NCBI GenBank assembly: GCA_905221065.1
Contig: CAJNBS010000006.1
Location: 1-64,000 of the forward strand
Length of the DNA stretch: 64,000 bases
Reading direction: 5' to 3'
Source of the DNA: a bacterium
GTDB lineage: Bacteria > Bacillota > Bacilli > Lactobacillales > Streptococcaceae
The position numbers and the translations under genes were made by a program. The notes below the pieces were generated by a model that did no database searches, had not been told where the DNA came from, and was given only the letters and a program-made list of their open reading frames with translations. Each line of letters starts with the position of its first letter. Within the stretch, counting starts at the first letter, position 1. Of this stretch, positions 45,576 to 54,386 are shown one piece after another.

Positions 45576-46247
45576 ATGAATGTAAAAGAAAATACAGAAC
45601 GTGTTTTTCGAGAAGTCGCAGAAGCAAGTTTGAGTGCTCATCGCGAGAGTGGCTCAGTCTCTGTCATTGCAGTTACCAAGTATGTAGATGTACCGACAGC
45701 GGAAGCTTTGCTTCCGCTAGGGGTTCATCATATCGGTGAAAATCGTGTAGATAAGTTTCTAGAGAAATATGAAGCTTTAAAAGATAGAGATGTGACTTGG
45801 CATTTGATTGGTACCTTGCAAAGACGTAAGGTGAAAGATGTCATTCAATACGTTGATTATTTCCATGCTTTGGACTCAGTAAAGCTAGCAGAGGAAATTC
45901 AAAAAAGAAGTGACCGAGTCATCAAGTGTTTCCTTCAGGTAAATATTTCTAAAGAAGAAAGCAAACACGGTTTTTCGAGAGAGGAACTGCTGGAAACCTT
46001 GCCAGAGTTAGCCAGACTAGATAAGATTGAATATGTTGGTTTAATGACGATGGCACCTTTTGAGGCTAGTAGTGAGCAGTTGAAAGAAATTTTCAAGGCG
46101 ACCCAAGATTTACAAAGAGAAATTCAAGAAAAACAAATTCCAAATATGCCTATGACCGAGTTAAGTATGGGAATGAGTCGTGATTATAAAGAAGCGATTC
46201 AATTCGGTTCCACCTTTGTTCGTATAGGTACAGCATTTTTTAAGTAG
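45576..46247 (+). CDS. ylmE: YlmE/YggS family PLP-binding protein
   Basis: 223-aa PLP homeostasis protein with an alanine-racemase-like barrel only. The PLP lysine is in VIAVTKYVD, and HFIGENRV-type (HHIGENRVDKF) and MGMSRDY motifs are present. It has no enzymatic racemase partner domain. It starts 4 bases after ftsZ, the usual first ylm gene. Confidence 0.94.
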   Translation: MNVKENTERVFREVAEASLSAHRESGSVSVIAVTKYVDVPTAEALLPLGVHHIGENRVDKFLEKYEALKDRDVTWHLIGTLQRRKVKDVIQYVDYFHALDSVKLAEEIQKRSDRVIKCFLQVNISKEESKHGFSREELLETLPELARLDKIEYVGLMTMAPFEASSEQLKEIFKATQDLQREIQEKQIPNMPMTELSMGMSRDYKEAIQFGSTFVRIGTAFFK

Positions 46248-46795
<548 letters not shown>

Positions 46796-46796
<1 letters not shown>

Positions 46797-47059
46797 TGAT
46801 TTTTTTAATTCGTCTGATTTATAATGCAGTGGATATTTACTCCCTGATTTTGCTAGCCTTTGCTGTCATGTCTTGGTTTCCAGGTGCCTACGAATCCAGT
46901 TTAGGTCGTTGGATTGTAGCATTGGTAAAACCAGTGCTTGCTCCCTTGCAACGCCTGCCTTTACAGATAGCGGGTCTTGATTTATCTGTTTGGGTTGCGA
47001 TTGTTTTGATTCGATTTTTAGGAGAAAACCTAGTTCGTTTTCTGGCGATGATAGGATGA
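46796..47059 (+). CDS. ylmG: YlmG, YGGT family membrane protein
   Basis: 87 aa with two membrane helices of the YGGT family, linked to division and wall shape in Gram-positives. SWFPGAYESSLGRW and a PVLAPLQRLPL loop are typical. Coupled to its neighbours by overlaps on both sides (ATGA at 47056). Confidence 0.92.
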
Positions 47060-47841
47060 ATAAAGGGATTTACCAGCATTTCTCCATAGAAGATCGTCCA
47101 TTTCTTGACAAGGGAATGGAATGGATAAAGAAGGTAGAAGATAGCTATGCTCCTTTTTTAACTCCTTTTATCAATCCTCATCAGGAGAAACTATTAAAAA
47201 TTTTGGCCAAAACCTATGGTCTTGCTTGTAGCAGTAGTGGGGAATTCGTCTCGAGTGAGTATGTCCGAATTTTATTATACCCAGATTATTTTCAACCAGA
47301 GTTTTCAGATTTTGAAATGTCTCTCCAGGAAATTGTGTATTCCAATAAATTTGAACACTTGACGCATGCTAAGATTTTAGGGACAGTCATCAATCAATTA
47401 GGGATTGAACGGAAACTTTTTGGAGATATCCTAGTAGATGAAGAACGGGCGCAGATTATGATTAATCAGCAGTTTCTTCTTCTCTTTCAAGATGGATTAA
47501 AGAAAATTGGCCGTATACCCGTTTCGCTGGAGGAACGTCCTTTCACCGAGAAAATAGATAAGCTAGAACAGTATCGAGAGCTGGATTTATGCGTGTCTAG
47601 TTTTAGATTAGATGTTCTTTTATCAAATGTTTTGAAACTATCTAGGAATCAAGCAAACCAGTTGATTGATAAGAAACTTGTCCAAGTAAATTATCATATG
47701 GTAGACAAATCAGATTATACTGTTCAAGTCGGAGACTTGATTAGTGTGAGAAAATTTGGGCGCTTGAGATTGCTTCAAGATAAGGGACAAACTAAAAAAG
47801 AGAAGAAAAAAATAACAGTCCAGTTATTATTAAGTAAGTGA
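47056..47841 (+). CDS. ylmH: YlmH, S4-domain RNA-binding protein
   Basis: 261 aa. The C-terminal S4 domain (about 180-245; RLDVLLSNVLKLSRNQANQLIDKKLVQVNY) binds RNA. In Gram-positives YlmH homologues act on stalled ribosomes with peptidyl-tRNA. ATG 47056 overlaps the ylmG stop by four bases; an upstream in-frame start inside ylmG is not used. Confidence 0.93.
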   Translation: MNKGIYQHFSIEDRPFLDKGMEWIKKVEDSYAPFLTPFINPHQEKLLKILAKTYGLACSSSGEFVSSEYVRILLYPDYFQPEFSDFEMSLQEIVYSNKFEHLTHAKILGTVINQLGIERKLFGDILVDEERAQIMINQQFLLLFQDGLKKIGRIPVSLEERPFTEKIDKLEQYRELDLCVSSFRLDVLLSNVLKLSRNQANQLIDKKLVQVNYHMVDKSDYTVQVGDLISVRKFGRLRLLQDKGQTKKEKKKITVQLLLSK

Positions 47842-47849
47842 GGAAAAAT

Positions 47850-48731
47850 ATGCCAATTACATCGTTAGAAATCAAAGATAAAACCTTTAGCACACGTTTT
47901 AGAGGTTTTGATCCAGAAGAAGTAGATGAATTTTTAGATATTGTAGTTCGTGATTATGAAGATTTGGTTCGTTCTAATCATGATAAGGATTTACATATTA
48001 AAAATTTGGAAGAGCGTTTGTCTTACTTTGATGAGATGAAAGATTCGTTGAGCCAGTCTGTATTGATTGCCCAAGATACAGCTGAGAGAGTGAAACAAAC
48101 AGCACATGAACGTTCAAACAATATCATTCATCAAGCTGAACAGGATGCACATCGATTATTGGAAGAAGCAAAATACAAGGCAAATGAAATTCTTCGTCAG
48201 GCTGCTGATAATGCTAAGAAAGTTGCTGTTGAAACCGAAGAATTGAAGAACAAGAGTCGTGTCTTCCACCAACGTCTCAAATCTACAATTGAGAGTCAGT
48301 TGGCTATTGTTGAATCTTCAGATTGGGAAGATATTCTTCGTCCAACAGCTACTTATCTTCAGACAAGTGATGAAGCCTTTAAAGAAGTTGTTAGCGAAGT
48401 ACTTGGAGAACCGATTCCTTCATCAGTTGAGGAAGAACCAATTGATATGACACGTCAATTTTCTCCAGAAGAAATGACAGAGTTACAGGCTCGTATTGAG
48501 GCAGCTAATAAAGAATTGGCTGAATTTGAAGCTCAAGCTAAACAGGAAGTGGAAGCTCCAACTCCTGTAGTGAGTCCTCAAGTTGAAGAAGAGCCTGCTC
48601 ATCCAGTTGGTCCAATGTACGAAGAGCCAGAAGTAGCTCCAGTGCATCCGACAGGTCCAACACCAGCTAAAGAAACTGTTGATTCAGCACCGGGAATTGA
48701 AGCACCGCAAGAATCCGTTACAATTTTATAA
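47850..48731 (+). CDS. divIVA: DivIVA, pole and septum coiled-coil protein
   Basis: 293 aa. The N-terminal membrane-curvature domain (about 1-60) contains TRFRGFDPEEVDEFLDIV, long coiled coils run to about 165, and the acidic, proline-rich tail holds HPVGPMYEEPE and HPTGPTP repeats. In pneumococci DivIVA is a StkP substrate; threonines followed by acidic residues occur here. GTGAGGAAAAAT precedes ATG 47850. Last gene of the ylm cluster. Confidence 0.96.
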   Translation: MPITSLEIKDKTFSTRFRGFDPEEVDEFLDIVVRDYEDLVRSNHDKDLHIKNLEERLSYFDEMKDSLSQSVLIAQDTAERVKQTAHERSNNIIHQAEQDAHRLLEEAKYKANEILRQAADNAKKVAVETEELKNKSRVFHQRLKSTIESQLAIVESSDWEDILRPTATYLQTSDEAFKEVVSEVLGEPIPSSVEEEPIDMTRQFSPEEMTELQARIEAANKELAEFEAQAKQEVEAPTPVVSPQVEEEPAHPVGPMYEEPEVAPVHPTGPTPAKETVDSAPGIEAPQESVTIL

Positions 48732-48734
48732 GAA

Positions 48735-48957
48735 ATGATGTGAGAACAATATCTTATCCTTATATTTCCAGCGAGCAGGAGATGGTGTGAGTCCTGCATT
48801 CCCTAATGATAAGATTATCCTCTCAAACTCTCAAGTCTGAACAGAGTAAGATTTGACGTTCCCCACGTTACGGGATAAGAGGGAGAAAGATTAGATCTTT
48901 TTCCGAATAAAGGTGGTACCACGATTTTCGTCCTTTTTGGAAGTCGTGGTTTTTAAT
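48735..48957 (+). promoter_or_regulatory. T-box riboswitch upstream of ileS
   Basis: The 14-nt T-box AAGGTGGTACCACG is at 48910-48923. The distal stem I with GAGATGGTGTGAG lies near 48780. The terminator arms are ACCACGA and TCGTGGT with a T-run (48919-48956). It should let uncharged tRNA-Ile switch on ileS. ATT and ATC, both Ile codons, lie in the 3' side of stem I near 48813-48818; I could not fix which is the specifier. Confidence 0.9.
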
Positions 48958-48983
48958 TTGTTATTATTTATAAAGGAGATACC

Positions 48984-51776
48984 ATGAAACTCAAAGATAC
49001 CCTTAATCTTGGGAAAACAGCTTTCCCAATGCGTGCAGGCCTTCCTACCAAAGAGCCAGTTTGGCAAAAGGAATGGGAAGATGCAAAACTTTATCAACGT
49101 CGTCAAGAATTGAACCAAGGAAAACCTCATTTCACCTTGCATGATGGCCCTCCATACGCGAACGGAAATATCCACGTTGGACACGCTATGAACAAGATTT
49201 CAAAAGATATCATTGTTCGTTCAAAATCTATGTCAGGATTTTATGCACCATATATCCCAGGTTGGGATACTCACGGTCTGCCAATCGAGCAAGTTTTGGC
49301 AAAACAAGGTGTCAAACGTAAAGAAATGGACTTGGTTGAGTACTTGAAACTTTGCCGTGAATACGCTCTTTCACAAGTAGATAAACAACGTGAAGACTTC
49401 AAACGTTTGGGTGTTTCTGGTGACTGGGAAAATCCATATGTGACTTTGACTCCGGACTATGAAGCAGCCCAAATCCGTGTCTTTGGTGAGATGGCTAATA
49501 AAGGTTATATCTACCGTGGTGCCAAGCCAGTTTACTGGTCTTGGTCATCTGAGTCTGCCCTTGCGGAAGCAGAGATTGAATACCATGACTTGGTTTCAAC
49601 TTCCCTTTACTATGCCAATAAGGTAAAAGATGGCAAAGGTGTTCTAGATACAGATACTTATATCGTAGTTTGGACAACTACTCCATTTACTATCACAGCT
49701 TCTCGTGGCTTGACTGTTGGAGCGGATATTGATTACGTCTTGGTTCAACCTGCTGGTGAAGCTCGTAAGTTTGTGGTTGCTGCAGAATTGTTGACTAGTT
49801 TGTCTGAGAAATTTGGTTGGGCTGACATTCAAGTTTTGGCAACTTACCGTGGTCAAGAATTGAACCACATCGTAACAGAACACCCGTGGGATACAGCTGT
49901 AGATGAACTCGTTATCCTTGGTGACCACGTTAAGACTGACTCTGGTACAGGTATTGTCCATACAGCCCCTGGTTTTGGTGAGGACGACTACAATGTCGGT
50001 ATTGCTAATGGTCTTGAAGTCGCAGTCACTGTTGACGAGCGTGGTATCATGATGGCTAATGCTGGTCCTGAGTTTGAAGGTCAGTTCTATGACAAGGTAG
50101 TTCTAACTGTTATCGAAAAACTTGGTAATCTTCTCCTTGCTCAAGAAGAAATCTCTCACTCATACCCATTTGACTGGCGTACGAAAAAACCAATTATCTG
50201 GCGTGCAGTTCCACAGTGGTTTGCCTCAGTTTCTAAATTCCGCCAAGAAATCTTGGATGAAATTGAAAAAGTGAAATTCCACTCAGAATGGGGTAAAGTC
50301 CGTCTTTACAATATGATCCGCGACCGTGGCGACTGGGTTATCTCTCGTCAACGTGCTTGGGGTGTTCCACTTCCAATCTTCTACGCTGAAGACGGTACAG
50401 CGATCATGACAGCTGAAACCATTGAACATGTGGCTCAACTCTTTGAGGAACACGGTTCTATCATCTGGTGGGAACGTGATGCTAAGGATCTCTTACCAGA
50501 AGGATTTACGCATCCAGGTTCACCAAATGGTGAGTTCAAGAAAGAAACAGATATCATGGACGTTTGGTTTGACTCAGGTTCATCATGGAATGGAGTTGTA
50601 GTAAACCGTCCTGAGTTGACTTACCCAGCAGACCTTTACCTAGAAGGTTCTGACCAGTATCGTGGATGGTTCAACTCATCACTTATCACATCTGTTGCCA
50701 ATCATGGTGTAGCACCTTACAAACAAATCTTGTCACAAGGTTTTGCCCTTGACGGTAAAGGTGAGAAGATGTCTAAATCTCTTGGAAATACCATTGCTCC
50801 TAGCGATGTTGAAAAACAATTTGGTGCGGAAATCTTGCGTCTCTGGGTAACAAGTGTTGACTCAAGCAATGACGTGCGTATCTCTATGGATATCTTGAGC
50901 CAAGTCTCTGAAACTTACCGTAAGATTCGTAATACCCTTCGTTTCTTGATTGCTAATACATCTGATTTTAACCCAGCTCAAGATGCAGTAGCTTACGATG
51001 AGCTTCGTTCAGTTGATAAGTACATGACCCTTCGCTTTAACCAGCTTGTCAAGACCATTCGTGATGCTTACGCAAACTTTGAATTCTTGACAATCTACAA
51101 GGCCTTGGTAAACTTTATCAACGTTGACTTATCGGCCTTCTACCTTGACTTCGCTAAAGACGTTGTTTACATCGAAGGTGCCAAATCATTGGAACGCCGT
51201 CAAATGCAGACTGTTTTCTATGACATTCTTGTGAAAATTACCAAACTCTTGACACCAATCCTTCCTCACACTGCGGAAGAAATCTGGTCATATCTTGAAT
51301 TTGAAGCAGAAGACTTCGTTCAATTGTCTGAATTGCCAGAAGCAGAGTCATTTGCTAACCAAGAAGAAATCTTGGATACCTGGGCAGCCTTCATGGACTT
51401 CCGTGGACAAGCTCAAAAAGCCTTGGAAGAAGCTCGTAATGCCAAAGTAATCGGTAAATCACTTGAAGCACACTTGACAGTTTATCCAAACGAAGTTGTG
51501 AAAACTCTACTCGAAGCAGTAAACAGCAATGTAGCTCAACTATTGATCGTGTCTGAATTGACCATCGCAGAAAGACCAGCTCCAGCATCTGCTGTTAGCT
51601 TTGAAGATGTGGCCTTCACAGTAGAACGCGCTGCAGGTGAAGTATGTGACCGTTGCCGTCGTATCGACCCAACAACAGCAGAACGCAGCTACCATGCAGT
51701 CATCTGTGACCACTGTGCAAGCATCGTAGAAGAAAACTTTGCAGGCGCAGTCGCAGAAGGATTTGAAGAGAAATAA
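48984..51776 (+). CDS. ileS: Isoleucyl-tRNA synthetase
   Basis: 930-aa class I aminoacyl-tRNA synthetase. The HIGH motif appears as HVGH in [13 protein letters not shown] (about residue 55), KMSKS in [10 protein letters not shown], the editing domain lies between them (WTTTPFTI) and a C-terminal zinc finger has CDRCRR and CDHC. The family is the bacterial type normally sensitive to mupirocin. It is controlled by the T-box upstream and ends before a strong terminator. Confidence 0.98.
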   Translation: MKLKDTLNLGKTAFPMRAGLPTKEPVWQKEWEDAKLYQRRQELNQGKPHFTLHDGPPYANGNIHVGHAMNKISKDIIVRSKSMSGFYAPYIPGWDTHGLPIEQVLAKQGVKRKEMDLVEYLKLCREYALSQVDKQREDFKRLGVSGDWENPYVTLTPDYEAAQIRVFGEMANKGYIYRGAKPVYWSWSSESALAEAEIEYHDLVSTSLYYANKVKDGKGVLDTDTYIVVWTTTPFTITASRGLTVGADIDYVLVQPAGEARKFVVAAELLTSLSEKFGWADIQVLATYRGQELNHIVTEHPWDTAVDELVILGDHVKTDSGTGIVHTAPGFGEDDYNVGIANGLEVAVTVDERGIMMANAGPEFEGQFYDKVVLTVIEKLGNLLLAQEEISHSYPFDWRTKKPIIWRAVPQWFASVSKFRQEILDEIEKVKFHSEWGKVRLYNMIRDRGDWVISRQRAWGVPLPIFYAEDGTAIMTAETIEHVAQLFEEHGSIIWWERDAKDLLPEGFTHPGSPNGEFKKETDIMDVWFDSGSSWNGVVVNRPELTYPADLYLEGSDQYRGWFNSSLITSVANHGVAPYKQILSQGFALDGKGEKMSKSLGNTIAPSDVEKQFGAEILRLWVTSVDSSNDVRISMDILSQVSETYRKIRNTLRFLIANTSDFNPAQDAVAYDELRSVDKYMTLRFNQLVKTIRDAYANFEFLTIYKALVNFINVDLSAFYLDFAKDVVYIEGAKSLERRQMQTVFYDILVKITKLLTPILPHTAEEIWSYLEFEAEDFVQLSELPEAESFANQEEILDTWAAFMDFRGQAQKALEEARNAKVIGKSLEAHLTVYPNEVVKTLLEAVNSNVAQLLIVSELTIAERPAPASAVSFEDVAFTVERAAGEVCDRCRRIDPTTAERSYHAVICDHCASIVEENFAGAVAEGFEEK

Positions 51777-51836
51777 GTTGAAAAGTCCAGGGAAAACTCA
51801 ATCTGAGAAGAAAAGACAACTAATCTTATAGACTAT

Positions 51837-51884
51837 AAAACGCATTGTATCAAGTTTTTGAATACCTGATATGATGCGTTTTTA
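51837..51884 (+). terminator. Terminator after ileS
   Basis: AAACGCAT-TGTATCA pairs with TGATATGATGCGTTT and a T-run follows. Confidence 0.9.
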
Positions 51885-51923
51885 TAATATTAGAAGTTTA
51901 TTGTCGTTTTCTTGTCTCAATTA

Positions 51924-52027
51924 ATACTCTTCGAAAATCAAATCCAAATCACGTCAGCGTCGCCTTACCGTACTTAAGTACAGCTTGGGCTAGCTTCCTA
52001 GTTTGATTTTTGATTTTCATTGAGTAT
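51924..52027 (+). repeat. RUP-type repeat element (copy 2)
   Basis: 104 bp, ATACTC to GAGTAT, preceded by TA. More diverged than copies 1 and 3, with a GTACTTAAGTAC centre. Confidence 0.85.
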
Positions 52028-52059
52028 AACTTTACATCGTTGTATATGGTTGAATTTCA

Positions 52060-52103
52060 AAAAGCTCATGAATCATCTGAAAAGTAGATTTCATGAGCTT
52101 TTA
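52060..52103. terminator. Bidirectional terminator
   Basis: AAAGCTCATGAA pairs with TTCATGAGCTTTT; it terminates the minus-strand nucleotidyltransferase gene and can stop readthrough from the left. Confidence 0.85.
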
Positions 52104-52115
52104 TTTGTTGGCATT

Positions 52116-52907
52116 CTAAAGGGATTCATCAATCAAGTGTTTAAGATTTGATAGGAGATGCTCCAAAGTTAGGACTGTTTTCTGCTGGTGAGCTAGTTGG
52201 TAGAGATTTTGAAAGTAGTCTTGAATATCGTTCTCAAAATTTTGAGGTAGATGAGAGCAATTGTTTTTTGCGAACTGGAGCATGCGTTTTTCTCCTGGAT
52301 GGAGCTGCTCATTGAAGGCGAAGAGCAAATCGAAATAAGAGGCGAAAAACTCACTAGTGCGGTGATTGATGCTGAGTAAATCTTGGCGTTTGAGGGCTTT
52401 TTTGATTTGTCTTGAAAAAGCTGGCATAGCTTGGTCGAGAAGCAGAGACTGCTTGTTTATGATATTCTTTTTCAGTTCAGCTGGATAAGGAAGATTGTAC
52501 TTTTTCTGGAGAGCAGCATAGTGACCATCTCGATCGTATATAATCTTACTGTTGAGCAGATTGTACCACATACAAGTAGTGTAAGAATTCTGGGTTTGGT
52601 GCTCTAAAACCACGGCTTGTAAATCTTTGTCAAATTCGTCCAGAGAGCGGTAAATCAGCTCGATTTCGATACCATTATTGAGAACACAATCATCCTCCAA
52701 TTCCCAAAATTGATTGCCAATTTCCATATAGGAGCAGTGTTTACTGAGGATTTCTTTTCGTATGTCTGGTGTGAGAGGAGCACTGAGGTAGACATATACA
52801 TCATAATCAGAGTCTTTGTCAAAATCTTGTCCGGCCCGTGAACCTCCTAGAGCTAGAGCCTCTACTTGCTCCAGTTGAGCCAATTCTTTAAAGAGATGTT
52901 GTGGCAT
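52116..52907 (-). CDS. Nucleotidyltransferase domain protein (DUF4037-type)
   Basis: 263 aa. Residues about 19-40 show the polymerase-beta-like GGSRAGQDFDKDSDYDVYVYL motif, in which the spaced Asp residues bind metal. The remainder is helical and similar in style to aminoglycoside- or MNT-like transferases. A HEPN-like partner gene is not present. It is a lone minus-strand gene with its own terminator. The acceptor is unknown. Confidence 0.82.
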   Translation of the reverse strand: MPQHLFKELAQLEQVEALALGGSRAGQDFDKDSDYDVYVYLSAPLTPDIRKEILSKHCSYMEIGNQFWELEDDCVLNNGIEIELIYRSLDEFDKDLQAVVLEHQTQNSYTTCMWYNLLNSKIIYDRDGHYAALQKKYNLPYPAELKKNIINKQSLLLDQAMPAFSRQIKKALKRQDLLSINHRTSEFFASYFDLLFAFNEQLHPGEKRMLQFAKNNCSHLPQNFENDIQDYFQNLYQLAHQQKTVLTLEHLLSNLKHLIDESL

Positions 52908-53050
52908 AATGTTAACCTTCTTTATTTTTTGACATCATTCTAACAAAAAGTAAAGAGACTAGCAAGGGTGAAATGGAAATTTCTTTTCACATATTTGCTT
53001 AATTTTATTTCATATTATGCAAGTTTTTATTTTATAATTTCAGAAAATGC

Positions 53051-53079
53051 TTTTTTTTTTTTAGCAAATATGATACAAT
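53051..53079 (+). promoter_or_regulatory. Promoter with a 12-T tract in the -35 position
   Basis: An extended -10 TGATACAAT (TACAAT at 53074-53079) is preceded at 17 bp by a homopolymer of 12 T (53051-53062) that fills the -35 position. Confidence 0.6.
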
Positions 53080-53112
53080 TTTATTTGAAAAAAATAAAAA
53101 AGGAGATTTATT

Positions 53113-53511
53113 ATGAAGTCAAAAGCTTTAGCACTTTATAGTGGTATTGTTGGTTTAGTAGGTGGACTCTACTTGCTTATTGCCCCGTTTCTTTTACTAG
53201 CAGCAGTTGTGAGTACAGCTGCTACAGCAACAGCTACACAGAGTCCTGAATTAACTGCATCTACAACAGTTGCAGGAATTGCAGGAGTTTTACTCCCAAC
53301 CGTTTTAAAAATTGCAATTTTAGTTTTAGGAATTGTTGCGATTGTATACTATAAGGGAGAAAGTCGTGTTGGTTCGGCTCCTTCTGTTCTATTAATCGTA
53401 GGTGGAGCAGTTGGCTTGATTCCAGCTCTTGGTTGGGTAGGAGGAATCCTAGCAATTATCGGTGGTTCACTATTTTTAGGAAGTCTCAAAAAATTCAAAG
53501 TTGAAGTATAA
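53113..53511 (+). CDS. Small membrane protein, function unknown
   Basis: 132 aa with about four membrane helices and an Ala/Thr-rich extracytoplasmic loop (TAATATATQSPEL). AAAAGGAGATTTATT precedes its start. It is monocistronic with a strong terminator. Resembles DUF4064-type small membrane proteins, but I am not certain. No function can be given. Confidence 0.7.
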   Translation: MKSKALALYSGIVGLVGGLYLLIAPFLLLAAVVSTAATATATQSPELTASTTVAGIAGVLLPTVLKIAILVLGIVAIVYYKGESRVGSAPSVLLIVGGAVGLIPALGWVGGILAIIGGSLFLGSLKKFKVEV

Positions 53512-53516
53512 AAAAT

Positions 53517-53552
53517 AAGGAAAAGGATTGCCAAACAGTCCTTTCCTTTTTG
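53517..53552 (+). terminator. Terminator of the small membrane protein gene
   Basis: AAGGAAAAGGA pairs with TCCTTTCCTT (one bulge), then TTT. Confidence 0.85.
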
Positions 53553-53641
53553 GTTTTGACTAGCTTTTTTGTGAAAAATTGTGTAAAATAGAATAGATAA
53601 ACGAGGGGAAACCTCGGAAAATTTAAAGGAGAATCCATCTA

Positions 53642-54334
53642 ATGGTAAAATTGGTTTTTGCTCGCCACGGTGAGTCTGAATGGAACAAAGCTAACCTTTT
53701 CACTGGTTGGGCTGATGTTGATTTGTCTGAAAAAGGTACACAACAAGCGATTGACGCTGGTAAATTGATCAAAGAAGCTGGTATCGAATTTGACCAAGCT
53801 TACACTTCAGTATTGAAACGCGCTATCAAAACAACGAACTTGGCTCTTGAAGCTTCTGACCAATTGTGGGTTCCAGTTGAAAAATCATGGCGCTTGAACG
53901 AACGTCACTACGGTGGTTTGACTGGTAAAAACAAAGCTGAAGCAGCTGAACAATTTGGTGATGAGCAAGTTCACATCTGGCGTCGTTCATACGATGTATT
54001 GCCTCCAAACATGGATCGTGATGATGAGCACTCAGCTCACACAGACCGTCGTTACGCTTCACTTGACGACTCAGTAATTCCAGATGCTGAAAACTTGAAA
54101 GTGACTTTGGAACGTGCCCTTCCATTCTGGGAAGATAAAATCGCTCCAGCTCTTAAAGATGGTAAAAACGTATTCGTAGGAGCTCACGGTAACTCAATCC
54201 GTGCCCTTGTAAAACACATCAAAGGTTTGTCAGATGACGAAATCATGGACGTGGAAATCCCTAACTTCCCACCATTGGTATTTGAATTCGATGAAAAATT
54301 GAACGTAGTTTCTGAATACTACCTTGGAAAATAA
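53642..54334 (+). CDS. gpmA: 2,3-bisphosphoglycerate-dependent phosphoglycerate mutase
   Basis: 230-aa glycolytic enzyme that interconverts 3- and 2-phosphoglycerate. The phosphohistidine lies in ARHGESEWN near residue 9, with [14 protein letters not shown] and the second catalytic histidine in [10 protein letters not shown]. Codon use is highly biased (for example GGT, CGT and GAA), as expected for an abundant protein. AAAGGAGAATCCATCTA precedes its start. Confidence 0.98.
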   Translation: MVKLVFARHGESEWNKANLFTGWADVDLSEKGTQQAIDAGKLIKEAGIEFDQAYTSVLKRAIKTTNLALEASDQLWVPVEKSWRLNERHYGGLTGKNKAEAAEQFGDEQVHIWRRSYDVLPPNMDRDDEHSAHTDRRYASLDDSVIPDAENLKVTLERALPFWEDKIAPALKDGKNVFVGAHGNSIRALVKHIKGLSDDEIMDVEIPNFPPLVFEFDEKLNVVSEYYLGK

Positions 54335-54342
54335 AAAATTGT

Positions 54343-54371
54343 AAGTCTAGAATTGATTTCTAGGCTTTTTA
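54343..54371 (+). terminator. Terminator after gpmA
   Basis: AAGTCTAGAA-TTGAT-TTCTAGGCTT followed by TTT. Confidence 0.88.
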
Positions 54372-54386
54372 TGTTAGTATGGTAGT

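Larger units (their letters stand above)
51777..52115. other. Intergenic region with terminators and a RUP
   Basis: 339 bases between ileS and the convergent nucleotidyltransferase gene: the ileS terminator, one RUP and a second, bidirectional terminator. No gene is seen. Confidence 0.8.

Noticed and set aside
52116..52907. Nucleotidyltransferase as a MNT-HEPN toxin-antitoxin pair
   Set aside because: No HEPN gene is adjacent, and the protein is much longer than MNT antitoxins.
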